64,000 nt of DNA from Rheinheimera mesophila (GTDB lineage Bacteria; Pseudomonadota; Gammaproteobacteria; Enterobacterales; Alteromonadaceae): positions 39,331 to 103,330 of the forward strand of contig NZ_LAVS01000006.1 in the NCBI RefSeq assembly GCF_000986865.1, given 5' to 3'. This document shows positions 47,007 through 55,822 of the stretch, one piece after another. The notes beneath the pieces were generated by a model. That model ran no database searches. It was given only the letters and a program-made list of their open reading frames with translations, and was not told where the DNA came from. The translations under genes were made by a program, and so were the position numbers. The first letter of the stretch is position 1. The number at the start of each line of letters is the position of its first letter.

Positions 47007-47612
47007 TTACTCCTGCCTGAAGGCGTTGTGACGACTTAATCGATCGACGCGGGCTTGTAACTGACTAACATCGCGACTGAACTGATTGATTTCAGCCTGA
47101 GTCGGACTCAAAGCCAGTTCATCCTGGGCCAGTTCCACTGTCGCCTGTGTCAGTTGTTGTAACTGCGTTTGGATATAAAGATGTAACTGCTTAATGCCGA
47201 CCGCTACTTTGTGCGCCAGAGCGTCCCCTAACCAGTGCGATAGCTGCTGCTCCCAGTCCGGATCCAGTTGTTGGAGCAGGGAACTGAATTGCTGGGCGAC
47301 CTGCAGGTCACCTTCAATTTGTAACTTGTCTTGTTTAATCAGACGGGTTAACTGACTGGGGTCATTCAGTTTTTGCAAAGTAGCCAGATCGGTGGCTATC
47401 ACACAATCGACTTTTTCGTTGTGCTGATTCAGTAACAAGGTCTCTGCTGTAGCCGACAAAACAAAACGCCAGGGTAGCTCCTGTAACTGTAAAGCCAGTT
47501 GTTTGCCTTGTACTTTTTGTAATAAGACCGGGGAGGCGGGGTCCATCGCCACTACTTTGTGCAGCACCTTTTCCAGCGTAGCGCAGATTAGTTGTGGCAC
47601 TAAACTCAACAT
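47007..47612 (-). CDS. ubiJ: Ubiquinone biosynthesis accessory factor UbiJ
   Basis: 201-residue lipid-carrier protein of the Ubi metabolon. The first 110 residues or so form an SCP2-like domain ([20 protein letters not shown]) that binds isoprenoid intermediates; the C-terminus ends in a coiled coil ([20 protein letters not shown]). It sits between ubiE and ubiB with a one-base overlap to ubiE, the standard order. Confidence 0.92.
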   Translation of the reverse strand: MLSLVPQLICATLEKVLHKVVAMDPASPVLLQKVQGKQLALQLQELPWRFVLSATAETLLLNQHNEKVDCVIATDLATLQKLNDPSQLTRLIKQDKLQIEGDLQVAQQFSSLLQQLDPDWEQQLSHWLGDALAHKVAVGIKQLHLYIQTQLQQLTQATVELAQDELALSPTQAEINQFSRDVSQLQARVDRLSRHNAFRQE

Positions 47613-48367
47613 CAGAATTTATAACCTTTATGCAGAGCCACTATACCGCCGGTCAGGTTGTGGTAGCTGACATGTTCAAAACCTGCGGTTTCCATCATCT
47701 GTTTTAAGGTGTCCTGGTCCGGATGCATCCGGATAGACTCTGCCAGATACTGATAACTTTCTTTATCGTTAGCGACCAGACCACCAATAGCAGGCAGTAG
47801 TTTGAAGGAATACAGGTCATAGACTTTACTCAGCCACTCGTATTCAGGTTTGGAGAACTCCAGCACCAGTAAACGACCACCAGGTTTCAATACCCTATAC
47901 ATAGAACGTAACGCCGCATCCTTGTCGGTGACATTCCGCAGACCAAAACCTATGCTGATGATATCAAAGCTGTTGTCGGCAAAAGGCAAGGCTTCGGCAT
48001 TGGCTTGCACATAGTCGATATTATTGACCAGACCTAAGTCGCGCAGCTTATCGCGGCCAACGTTGAGCATAGACTCGTTAATGTCGGCCAAAATGACTTT
48101 CCCGGTCGGGCCTACTCTTTTAGAAAACAGCGCCGTGATATCACCAGTGCCACCGGCTAAGTCCAGTACCTGATGCCCTGGCCGCACACCGCTACAGTCT
48201 ATGGTAAACCTTTTCCACAGCCGGTGAATGCCCATCGACATCACGTCGTTCATCAGATCGTATTTGGCCGCAACAGAATGGAATACATTGGCCACAAGCG
48301 AGACTTTTTCCGCTTGCTTAACGGTTTTGAAGCCAAAATGAGTGCTATCAGGTTGCTGGTCAGTCAT
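47612..48367 (-). CDS. ubiE: Ubiquinone/menaquinone C-methyltransferase
   Basis: S-adenosylmethionine-dependent C-methylation in ubiquinone and menaquinone synthesis. The 251 residues have [17 protein letters not shown], the SAM motif [19 protein letters not shown] and the C-terminal [15 protein letters not shown], all UbiE signatures. Confidence 0.97.
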   Translation of the reverse strand: MTDQQPDSTHFGFKTVKQAEKVSLVANVFHSVAAKYDLMNDVMSMGIHRLWKRFTIDCSGVRPGHQVLDLAGGTGDITALFSKRVGPTGKVILADINESMLNVGRDKLRDLGLVNNIDYVQANAEALPFADNSFDIISIGFGLRNVTDKDAALRSMYRVLKPGGRLLVLEFSKPEYEWLSKVYDLYSFKLLPAIGGLVANDKESYQYLAESIRMHPDQDTLKQMMETAGFEHVSYHNLTGGIVALHKGYKF

Positions 48368-48475
48368 AAAAAAGCCTTGGGCTGTTCGTTGTGAACTAAA
48401 GTGGCGCTAGTGTAAAAGATTCGGCGGCTTCCGCCAACTTATCCTGCAGTTTTATGCTGCTCTGACTGTTTCAGA

Positions 48476-49555
48476 TCAATTGACCACAAGGTCAAAAAAG
48501 CTCTCGGCGTGACAATGGCCGTTCAGCATAATTTGCAGATGGTGTTGGCCCGGATAATGTTTACGGGTGGTTAAGTCGACAAAAGCGTGACGGCGTTCAA
48601 ACCGCAGCGTCTGACCTGTCCAGGCTTTGTTGCTTAACTGAAATACCTTGTAATTTAACTGACCGGATTTTTTCCGGTAACCAATTTTGTACTCCAGCCT
48701 CAGTTTGGCGTCCAGTGGCGATGGACCTGTCAGCTCGATGGCAAAATGCAACGGCTGTTCTGCTGAAACTGTGGCATTGACCAGTGTTAGCTGGAGCTGC
48801 AAAGGTAACTGTTGCAGGCCAAACAGGCTCAGAGCGCGGGGATGTCCTTGTTTGAGCAGTCCCCTTAATGCATGTTTGATGATCCAGTCGGTGATTTGAT
48901 GCTGCCCACACCAACGCTGTGCCAGATCGAGCACCAGCTCGGGATTATCTTTGCTGATATCATTTAAATGGTTCGCCACACTGCGCTGCACATAAGGTTG
49001 TTGATCTGTTTTCAGTTGTTCCAGAATAGGCACTAAAGGGCTTGGGTCTTTTTTGAAGTTTTTCAGTGCCATGCCCCAAGGCAAACGGGGCCGGGCACCT
49101 TCACTGGCCAAGCGGCGTAAATGCAGATTGTCAGAGCCAGCCCAGGCTTTCATTTGATTCAAGGTAAGTTCAGGGTAACGCAGAAAAAAGGGCCGGATAG
49201 CAAACTCACCAGTCGAAAAACAGGTGAAATGAGCCAAAGCCTGAAACGATGTAGCAGGGGCATTCAGTCCATAGACTTCAACATAGTCGGCAAACACAAA
49301 ACCCTGCAAACCGGAAAAATGGCTGCTGATCGGAATTAATATGGCGATAGCGTCTGCGTAATCTAAATGCAGACTTTGGTGCAGGGCCTGACTGATGCAG
49401 CGAACTCTGGCCTTGAGTTCCAATTGATCCCAGTCAGAGCCTTGGGTGTGCTGCAAAAATGTTTCGGTGTCAAAAGCAGGACAATGGTGCTGGCACAGAG
49501 CGGAAAGTTGCTGCAAAAATGCCTTGTTAAAAACCTCTTTCAGCAAGCTGGCCAT
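48476..49555 (-). CDS. DNA alkylation repair protein, AlkC-like (HEAT-like plus Ig-like domain)
   Basis: 359-residue protein. The HEAT-like N-terminal part carries LHLRRLASEGARPRLPWG and PYVQRSVANHLNDISKDNPELVL (each cited in part), typical of AlkC-type glycosylases that excise 3-methyladenine and 3-methylcytosine. The last 100 residues (SPLDAKLRLEYKIGYRKKSG onwards) look like the beta-sandwich Ig-like domain also found in AlkC. It begins 3 bases after the upstream GGDEF gene stop, so the two may be cotranscribed. Confidence 0.85.
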   Translation of the reverse strand: MASLLKEVFNKAFLQQLSALCQHHCPAFDTETFLQHTQGSDWDQLELKARVRCISQALHQSLHLDYADAIAILIPISSHFSGLQGFVFADYVEVYGLNAPATSFQALAHFTCFSTGEFAIRPFFLRYPELTLNQMKAWAGSDNLHLRRLASEGARPRLPWGMALKNFKKDPSPLVPILEQLKTDQQPYVQRSVANHLNDISKDNPELVLDLAQRWCGQHQITDWIIKHALRGLLKQGHPRALSLFGLQQLPLQLQLTLVNATVSAEQPLHFAIELTGPSPLDAKLRLEYKIGYRKKSGQLNYKVFQLSNKAWTGQTLRFERRHAFVDLTTRKHYPGQHHLQIMLNGHCHAESFFDLVVN

Positions 49556-49558
49556 AGC

Positions 49559-50581
49559 TTAATTGGCCAGCATCAGCTCTGTTGCAACCTGATTACGGCC
49601 ACGCACTTTGGCCTCCTGCAGCACTTTGCTGCTGCGTGATAAAAATTGGTGCCAGTTTTCCGCCGTGTTGTAGATGCTGACCCCTAAGGAGATGGTGATT
49701 TTCGGTAAAGTTTTTTTGCTTTTTGCTGAGACAAACCGTAATTTTTCTACGCCTTTGCGCACTTGCTCAGCGATTTCGCCAGCAGTACGTAAATCCACAT
49801 CAGGTAATAGAATCAGGAATTCTTCCCCACCAGAGCGCACAGGTAAGCCACTTTCCTGCACATAACTGGCGATCTTGCGGGCGACTTTACTTAAAATCAC
49901 ATCACCGACACCAAAACCATAGTCCTGATTAAATTGGGAAAAATGATCTAAATTCACAGCTATGGCTGCAATACGCCGGCCCGGATTTTCAGTTAACCAT
50001 AAATCCAGATGTTCCTGCATTGCTAATCTGTTGTACAAGCCGGTGAGCGGATCCAACTGCCGTTCTTTTTTCAGATGATCTAGCTCAGAGCGCAGCGCAT
50101 GACACTGCTCATTAGAAAAGTCGAGTTGATCTTTAAGTTTTTGCTGACTGGCTTTGATGGCATAAGTCGCGCTAATCACTTTATTGACACTGTCACGGCT
50201 GCGGTTGGCATTGTGTGGATCTAAACCCAACAAGGCCTGATCCAGCACATCGATGTAATGTTGCACGGCTTCGCTGGCGATATCTGTGGTGCCCGACAAT
50301 TTTGCCAACATGGTTGTGACCTGACGGGTCAGCTCTTCTTGCCGCTGGTGCTGCGGGCTTAACCATTGGCTATAAAGTTCAGCCATAACAAAGTCATCAA
50401 AGTTACTTTGTACCGCAAGTTTTTGTTCGATGGCCTGACATAATCCATCATTTTGACCATTGATATACTCATAGATCACTGTGTAATTGACCGGATGGGC
50501 TGCCAAACGATGCCGCTGCAAAAAAGCGGCGGTCAGCGCTGCCTTTTCACTTGCCTGCTCGATTGAGTCCTGATATTTCAT
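49559..50581 (-). CDS. Diguanylate cyclase with helical N-terminal domain
   Basis: 340 residues. The N-terminal 170 residues are helical and soluble (HRLAAHPVNYTVIYEYINGQ), with no membrane helix, followed by a coiled coil and a GGDEF domain: LDPLTGLYNRLAMQEHLD, VNLDHFSQFNQDYGFGVGD and RSGGEEFLILLPD. The metal residues appear intact. The ATG at 50581 has GGAG 11 bases ahead; the GTG at 50590 is too close to it. Confidence 0.9.
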   Translation of the reverse strand: MKYQDSIEQASEKAALTAAFLQRHRLAAHPVNYTVIYEYINGQNDGLCQAIEQKLAVQSNFDDFVMAELYSQWLSPQHQRQEELTRQVTTMLAKLSGTTDIASEAVQHYIDVLDQALLGLDPHNANRSRDSVNKVISATYAIKASQQKLKDQLDFSNEQCHALRSELDHLKKERQLDPLTGLYNRLAMQEHLDLWLTENPGRRIAAIAVNLDHFSQFNQDYGFGVGDVILSKVARKIASYVQESGLPVRSGGEEFLILLPDVDLRTAGEIAEQVRKGVEKLRFVSAKSKKTLPKITISLGVSIYNTAENWHQFLSRSSKVLQEAKVRGRNQVATELMLAN

Positions 50582-50904
50582 GCCAAACACAACTCCACTA
50601 AATACTACTGCTAATTTAGTCTTAAAAACCTAATGTTACGCGAAACTTACACAGAGGCAAGCAACCTGATGTTGTTAAGCTGACATATCTATTAGAAAAA
50701 GTCTGCATCCCTAGCTTTATTAATGACTTATTTTTTAAGTTTTTTTTCTGATCGGGCAAAAAAGCGCAGATAGTCGGTTAAAAAACGACATTTTTAGCTG
50801 TTTTGTACGGATTATTGCGGTCAGCATCCAAAAAGCGAAGCCCGGTGCGCTGGCCCTCAGTACTGAACAGAGTAGAATCAGGAAAAACACCAGGGAGAAA
50901 AAGA
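50582..50904. other. AT-rich intergenic region between divergent genes
   Basis: 323 bp separating the GGDEF gene (minus) from the DUF885 lipoprotein gene (plus). It contains T-rich runs (for example 50740-50747) and should hold both promoters. No hairpin, operator or small gene with a ribosome binding site is evident. Confidence 0.5.
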
Positions 50905-52629
50905 ATGCGTCCGAACATCATGTTTTTCTGCATTGCCTTATTCGTCACAGGCTGCAGCAGTCCAGCAAATAAACCAGCAGATTTTGATCAGTTTGCCAAT
51001 CAGCTATGGCAGGCTGAAAAAGATTTACACAATCGTAGTAAAACCAGTTTACCCGACATGTCTGCGGCCACGCTGGCGGCTCAGGCGAAACAACGCCAGC
51101 AGTGGCTGGACAAACTAGAGCAAGTGGATTTGTCTGCCTTAACTGAACAGCAGAAAATCAACCATGCCATATTAAGCTACAGCCTCAAAGACGCCATCTC
51201 CGAGTATCACTATGGGGCGCATATGATGCCCCTGACCGCAGAGTCGGGTTTTCACAGTGATTTAGCTTTTATGGTGTCAGGTACTGAATTTAAACAGGTC
51301 CAGGATTATCGGGATTATCTGAAAAAGTTAACGACTATCCCAGTCTATATGCAGCAGCAGACGGATTGGATGAAACAGGGCTTAGCCAGCGGTATGACCC
51401 AGCCAAAAGCGGTATTAACTGGCTTTGATAAAGGAATTCTGGCCTTTATTACCCCAACGCCAGAACAAAATATATTTTATCAGCCGTTTAGCAAACAACC
51501 TGATTTTGTCGATGACACCGAATGGGCCAAGTTACAACAACAGGCCAGGCAAATAGTGCAGCAGCAGATCCATCCGGCATATCAGGCGTTTTATCAGTTT
51601 ATGCAGCAACAGTATTTGCCCGGGGCGCGTGACAGTGTGGGGGCCAGCGAATGGCCTGCAGGCCGTGAGTACTATCAGAACAGACTGGAACATTACACTA
51701 CCTTAAAACTTACGCCTGAACAGGTGCACCAGACTGGGCTGAAAGAGGTCGCCCGTATTCGTGCTGAAATGCAGGACATCATCAAGGCTGTTGGTTTTCA
51801 GGGCAGTTTTGCGGAATTTATCCAATTCTTGCGTTCAGACCCGCAGTTTTATGCCAAAAGCTCCATCGAGCTATTAAAAGAAGCCTCTTTTATTGCGAAA
51901 AAAGTAGATGCAGAGTTACCCAAGTATTTCAAAACTTTGCCGAGAACCCCTTATGGTGTAGCGCCTGTTCCAGCTGAAATTGCGCCTAAATACACTTCAG
52001 GTCGTTATGCGGGCACCAACAGAGACGACAGGGCAGGATTTTATTGGGTCAATACTTATGCGTTGGACCGTCGGCCTTTGTATGAATTAGAAGCCTTAAC
52101 CTTGCATGAGGCTGTACCAGGCCATCATTTACAAATCTCATTGGCCCGGGAGCAGGCTTCGTTACCTGAATACCGGCGTAATTTTTATACTTCTGCCTTT
52201 GGCGAAGGTTGGGGGCTGTATTCTGAGTATTTGGGGATCGAAATGGGATTTTATCAGGACCCCTACAGTGATTTTGGTCGTCTGACCTACGAGATGTGGC
52301 GTGCGGCGCGGTTAGTGGTGGATACCGGCATCCATACCATGGGCTGGAGCCGTCAACAGGCTATTGACTTTCTGGCCAGTAACACCGCCTTGTCTATGCA
52401 CAACGTGACGACAGAAATTGACCGTTACATCAGTTGGCCGGCTCAGGCTTTATCTTATAAGTTAGGTGAACTGACGATTAAACGATTGCGTAAAGAAGCT
52501 CAGAGCCAGTTAGGTTCTCAATTTGATTTGCGAGAGTTTCACGAGGTAGTGCTTGGCAATGGCAGCGTGCCTTTATCCATTCTGGAGCAGCAAGTCAGCC
52601 GCTATATTCAGCAGAAAAAACGCTCCTGA
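50905..52629 (+). CDS. DUF885 family lipoprotein, probable metallopeptidase
   Basis: 574 residues. The start at 50905 is supported by GGGAGAAA and gives a clean lipoprotein signal peptide (MFFCIALFVTGCSS); an upstream in-frame start at 50803 would add 34 charged residues. The C-terminal half contains LTLHEAVPGHHLQISLA, the HExxxxHH zinc motif of DUF885 proteins, and GEGWGLYSEYLGIEMG. It is likely an envelope peptidase; the substrate is unknown. Confidence 0.88.
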   Translation: MRPNIMFFCIALFVTGCSSPANKPADFDQFANQLWQAEKDLHNRSKTSLPDMSAATLAAQAKQRQQWLDKLEQVDLSALTEQQKINHAILSYSLKDAISEYHYGAHMMPLTAESGFHSDLAFMVSGTEFKQVQDYRDYLKKLTTIPVYMQQQTDWMKQGLASGMTQPKAVLTGFDKGILAFITPTPEQNIFYQPFSKQPDFVDDTEWAKLQQQARQIVQQQIHPAYQAFYQFMQQQYLPGARDSVGASEWPAGREYYQNRLEHYTTLKLTPEQVHQTGLKEVARIRAEMQDIIKAVGFQGSFAEFIQFLRSDPQFYAKSSIELLKEASFIAKKVDAELPKYFKTLPRTPYGVAPVPAEIAPKYTSGRYAGTNRDDRAGFYWVNTYALDRRPLYELEALTLHEAVPGHHLQISLAREQASLPEYRRNFYTSAFGEGWGLYSEYLGIEMGFYQDPYSDFGRLTYEMWRAARLVVDTGIHTMGWSRQQAIDFLASNTALSMHNVTTEIDRYISWPAQALSYKLGELTIKRLRKEAQSQLGSQFDLREFHEVVLGNGSVPLSILEQQVSRYIQQKKRS

Positions 52630-52743
52630 GGCTGACGGAGGCGGGGGCGAGGATTTGTTCGGATTCTGTCATAGGATTCTGCCCCCGGCTCTGGTAAAGT
52701 GCCGCAGTTTTTTCAGTGATGTCGGAGCAGAAAAAGGAGTGCT

Positions 52744-53250
52744 GTGTCGATGTGGATCTTGTTAGTACTGCTGGCGGTTGCACCTATAGTGTTTTTGGCC
52801 TTGAAGCTGGATCAGCTGGGCAAAATGCAAAACCGGTTGAAAGTGCAATTGCATTTTGCTGAGCAGCAGTCTGTGCAATTAGAGCATCTGGCTTTTTGGT
52901 TAGCTGAGGAGCAGAGCCAGCAACTGCTGGCCAGGGTGCATCAGGCCGGACGTACACAAGCAAAAGCTCCGGTCTGGTATCTGCACACCGAGCTGTTGTG
53001 TAAAGCTATTCCTGTGTTGTGTAAAGAGCAGGCGAATCACCATATGCTGCCGCGTCAGGCTGTTGCTAAGTTTCTAAAACAACAAAACCAGTTAAGTTTT
53101 AATGAGATGGAAAACTTTATCCGTCACCATTCTGCCCTGACGGAACTCTGGCAGACGAATACGCTGACGTCTTATCTGAAATTATGCCAGCGCGCGGTTG
53201 AAATGTTACAGGAGTACCAGCCCGTAACTGCTGAACGTTTAGCGGGCTAA
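52744..53250 (+). CDS. Small membrane-anchored protein (DUF2489-like)
   Basis: 168 residues with one N-terminal membrane helix (MWILLVLLAVAPIVFLALKL) and a helical cytosolic part containing VWYLHTELLCKAIPVLCKEQ. It resembles what I recall of DUF2489 proteins of Shewanella and Vibrio, but with low certainty. Start is GTG 52744 or ATG 52750; GGAG at 52736 fits either. Confidence 0.6.
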   Translation: MSMWILLVLLAVAPIVFLALKLDQLGKMQNRLKVQLHFAEQQSVQLEHLAFWLAEEQSQQLLARVHQAGRTQAKAPVWYLHTELLCKAIPVLCKEQANHHMLPRQAVAKFLKQQNQLSFNEMENFIRHHSALTELWQTNTLTSYLKLCQRAVEMLQEYQPVTAERLAG

Positions 53251-53270
53251 AGGCTAATAGGGAAGCTGGG

Positions 53271-53501
53271 TTAATCGCGCAAAGACACCTTTGGAGCCGT
53301 ATTAATCTGGCCATCTTCGTCAATGCTGGCCATTTTATGGCCCGCCTTGAGTACGGCGACCCGCTGTTGTTCCTGTTGTCTGACAAAAGATAACTCGTAA
53401 CCAAAGCGTTGCAATTCAGAGACGGAAAACTTTTGCGCCATGTTCAGCATGTCCCAAAAGTAGCTCAGATCTCTGGGCTCACGTCGTCTTTCCTGTTTCA
53501 T
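53271..53501 (-). CDS. Hypothetical 76-residue protein
   Basis: Basic N-terminus (MKQERRREPRDLSYFWDMLN), then KFSVSELQRFGYELSFVR and VAVLKAGHKMASIDEDGQI. No membrane helix. Its start overlaps the EVE gene end by 23 bp, so the two are probably translated together. I do not recognise a family. Confidence 0.65.
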   Translation of the reverse strand: MKQERRREPRDLSYFWDMLNMAQKFSVSELQRFGYELSFVRQQEQQRVAVLKAGHKMASIDEDGQINTAPKVSLRD

Positions 53502-53976
53502 CGTCGCGTCCCCTGTCCTGACTCATTGTGATGATATGTTGCCATTCGGCTGAACTGACCGGCATCACAGATAATCTGTTGCCTTTTTTTACCAATGGTA
53601 ATTGCTCTAGCTTAGTTGACTGTTTGAGTTTGTCGAGCGACAAAAGCTGGGGGAATTTCTCTACAAATTGCAGGTCTACAGCCACCCATGGCGCCTTAGA
53701 ACCCGTTGATTTTGCATCAAAATAAGGGCTTGAGGCGTTAAACTGACTGGGATCCGGGTAGCTGCTTTGTACCACTCGCGCCACGCCCGCTATACCAATA
53801 GCGTTGCAACTTGAATGATAAATAAACACCAGGTCGCCCAGCTTGACCTGATCCCGCAGAAAGTTACGTGCCTGATAGTTCCGCACGCCTTCCCAGACGA
53901 TGGCTGTCCCGGGGGAGTTGGCAAAATCATCGATACTGCATTCGTCAGGTTCTGTTTTAAAAAGCCAGTAGTTCAT
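53479..53976 (-). CDS. EVE-domain protein (thymocyte nuclear protein 1-like)
   Basis: 165 residues covering a single EVE domain, a PUA-like fold related to YTH: it opens MNYWLFKTEPDECSIDDFA and contains VWEGVRNYQARNFLRD and GDLVFIYHSSCNAIGIAGVA. These folds often bind modified bases in DNA or RNA; the bacterial stand-alone type has no settled role. Overlaps the small gene downstream. Confidence 0.9.
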   Translation of the reverse strand: MNYWLFKTEPDECSIDDFANSPGTAIVWEGVRNYQARNFLRDQVKLGDLVFIYHSSCNAIGIAGVARVVQSSYPDPSQFNASSPYFDAKSTGSKAPWVAVDLQFVEKFPQLLSLDKLKQSTKLEQLPLVKKGNRLSVMPVSSAEWQHIITMSQDRGRDDETGKTT

Positions 53977-54138
53977 CGCAGGTCCGCTGTTCAGATCAGG
54001 TAACCGACTGTAGCACAGAGAAAAATCAACGCAGTACCGGACGGAAGAAAAAAATTGCTGTATAAATTTTGACCTTTACTTTTACCGCATTGTTGCTTAG
54101 GCTGAATTTGTTACTAATTTTATTACAGGAGTTCAATG

Positions 54139-54444
54139 ATGAAAATAAAGCATGGATTAGTGGTGGTTTCTGCTCTGTTGATCACAACGGGCTGTGCACA
54201 ATCTTATACTCAGGAGCAAACCAATCAACGTGCTGCCTCAGCTTATGCTTCGGTCAATAAAGCACTGAAGTCCGACGAAGAACTTGCAAAGAAAGAGATC
54301 GTCGTTTGTTTTCGTGAAAAACCTCTCGGAACTCTGATTGCGCAAACTGTATGCCGTACACCTGAGCTGATGGCGTTGGAACGTGAACAAACCAGAGATC
54401 GCATGACCAGGACTGAAATGCGCTCGTATACAGATAATAGGTAA
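54139..54444 (+). CDS. Small lipoprotein, paralogue 1 of a tandem pair
   Basis: 101 residues. Lipobox ITTGC near residue 20. The C-terminal half reads VVCFREKPLGTLIAQTVCRT then LMALEREQTRDRMTRTEMRS, matching the next gene. Of two adjacent ATG codons, 54139 has AGGAG at better spacing (7 bases) than 54136. Unknown function; the two conserved cysteines in the mature part may form a disulfide. Confidence 0.7.
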   Translation: MKIKHGLVVVSALLITTGCAQSYTQEQTNQRAASAYASVNKALKSDEELAKKEIVVCFREKPLGTLIAQTVCRTPELMALEREQTRDRMTRTEMRSYTDNR

Positions 54445-54567
54445 ATATTACAACTTTTTACAAAAATGTTGATAGGCGGTTGCTTTTTGTGCTGTTTCCG
54501 TCTTGTTGCCTCTTGGCTTTATAGTTACTATCAAAACTTCTTTGATATTGACTATAAGGATATAACT

Positions 54568-54834
54568 GTGTTGAAACCTCTGTTCATTTCTGTGTTTACC
54601 GTCACTTTGTTATCTGCCTGTGCCAGTACCCCTACTGCAACAGCTGAAAAAGCCAAAACTGAACAAGCCATTGCTGCTGCGGAGAAATCCGGTATGGTTT
54701 GCACGCGTGAGAAGAAGTTAGGTTCCAACAAACCTATCCGTACCTGTCGCACCAAAGAGCAAATTGCTCTGGAACGTGAAACGGCCCAACGCGAAATGGG
54801 CCAACGTGAATTGCGTTCACCCCGCTCATTTTAA
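54568..54834 (+). CDS. Small lipoprotein, paralogue 2 of a tandem pair
   Basis: 88 residues from a GTG at 54568 with TAAGGA 7 bases ahead; an upstream in-frame ATG at 54466 would place a non-signal segment first. Lipobox LLSAC. The C-terminal half, VCTREKKLGSNKPIRTCRT followed by QIALERETAQREMGQRELRS, parallels the preceding gene, so the pair arose by tandem duplication. Unknown function. Confidence 0.7.
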   Translation: MLKPLFISVFTVTLLSACASTPTATAEKAKTEQAIAAAEKSGMVCTREKKLGSNKPIRTCRTKEQIALERETAQREMGQRELRSPRSF

Positions 54835-54898
54835 GGTTGGTTTTTTCCGCTCCAGTGTACGAGAATACCAATCTGTCTGTTGATAAAGGAATAGGGTG

Positions 54899-55768
54899 AT
54901 GAGCCAGGTTCTGCATGATTTATTGGTATTATTGAAACTGGAAACGATCGAACAAGGTTTATACAGAGGTCAGAGTCAGGACCTCGGTTTTAAGGCTGTG
55001 TTCGGTGGTCAGGTAATGGGGCAGGCTTTATCGGCCTCGAAAGAGACAGTGGAAGCGGATCGCAAGGTGCATTCGTTTCACTCTTATTTCCTGCGTCCCG
55101 GTGATGCAACTAAGCCTATCGTTTACGAAGTAGAAAATATTCGTGATGGCAAGAGCTTTAGTACACGTCGGGTCAGCGCTATTCAGTTTGGTAAACCTAT
55201 TTTTTATATGACGGCTTCCTTTCAGGCGGAAGAGCAAGGTTTTGAGCACCAGGAATTGATGCCAAAAGTGCCGGGACCTGAAGAGCTGGTGTCCGATTTA
55301 GAGTTTTACCGCGAGCATGCCCACCTGATCCCTGAATCTTTGCGCAGTAAATTTATCTGTGAAAAACCAATAGAAATGCGCCCTGTGGCCTTTCACAATC
55401 CATTTAACCCACAAATCAGTCAGGCCAAACGTTATGTCTGGTTTAAGGCCAATGGGTTAATGCCGGATGATTTGCGGGTACATAAGTATTTGCTGGCTTA
55501 TGCATCAGATTTTAATTTCCTGCCGACCGCATTACAGCCGCATGGTAAGTCTTTTATGGCGCCTAACATGCAGGTTGCCACTATCGATCATGCCATGTGG
55601 TTCCATCATGATTTCCGCTTTGACGACTGGTTACTGTATGCCGTAGACAGCCCGAGCGCGTCCGGTGCCCGCGGTCTGGTGCGTGGTCAATTCTTTAACC
55701 GGGATGGTGTGTTAGTGGCCTCGACTATGCAGGAAGGCGTGATTCGTAGTTACGACAAGGCGCGCTGA
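54899..55768 (+). CDS. tesB: Acyl-CoA thioesterase II
   Basis: Hydrolyses medium- and long-chain acyl-CoA. The 289 residues form a double hot-dog protein: [40 protein letters not shown], and in the second half [13 protein letters not shown] and [19 protein letters not shown]. The ATG at 54899 has AAGGA 8 bases upstream; a GTG directly before it is less likely. Ends at a bidirectional terminator. Confidence 0.95.
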   Translation: MSQVLHDLLVLLKLETIEQGLYRGQSQDLGFKAVFGGQVMGQALSASKETVEADRKVHSFHSYFLRPGDATKPIVYEVENIRDGKSFSTRRVSAIQFGKPIFYMTASFQAEEQGFEHQELMPKVPGPEELVSDLEFYREHAHLIPESLRSKFICEKPIEMRPVAFHNPFNPQISQAKRYVWFKANGLMPDDLRVHKYLLAYASDFNFLPTALQPHGKSFMAPNMQVATIDHAMWFHHDFRFDDWLLYAVDSPSASGARGLVRGQFFNRDGVLVASTMQEGVIRSYDKAR

Positions 55769-55782
55769 GGCTCTGGCGAGAC

Positions 55783-55810
55783 AAAAAAACCACCTGCAGG
55801 TGGTTTTTTT
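55783..55810. terminator. Bidirectional terminator between tesB and plsB
   Basis: A near-perfect palindrome, seven A then CCACC-TGCA-GGTGG then seven T, serving convergent tesB and plsB. Confidence 0.92.
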
Positions 55811-55822
55811 CATTTCACAGAA

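Noticed and set aside
52640..52690. GGGGGC/GCCCCC inverted repeat after the DUF885 gene as a terminator
   Set aside because: The loop is over 30 bases, the stem is short and no T-run follows.
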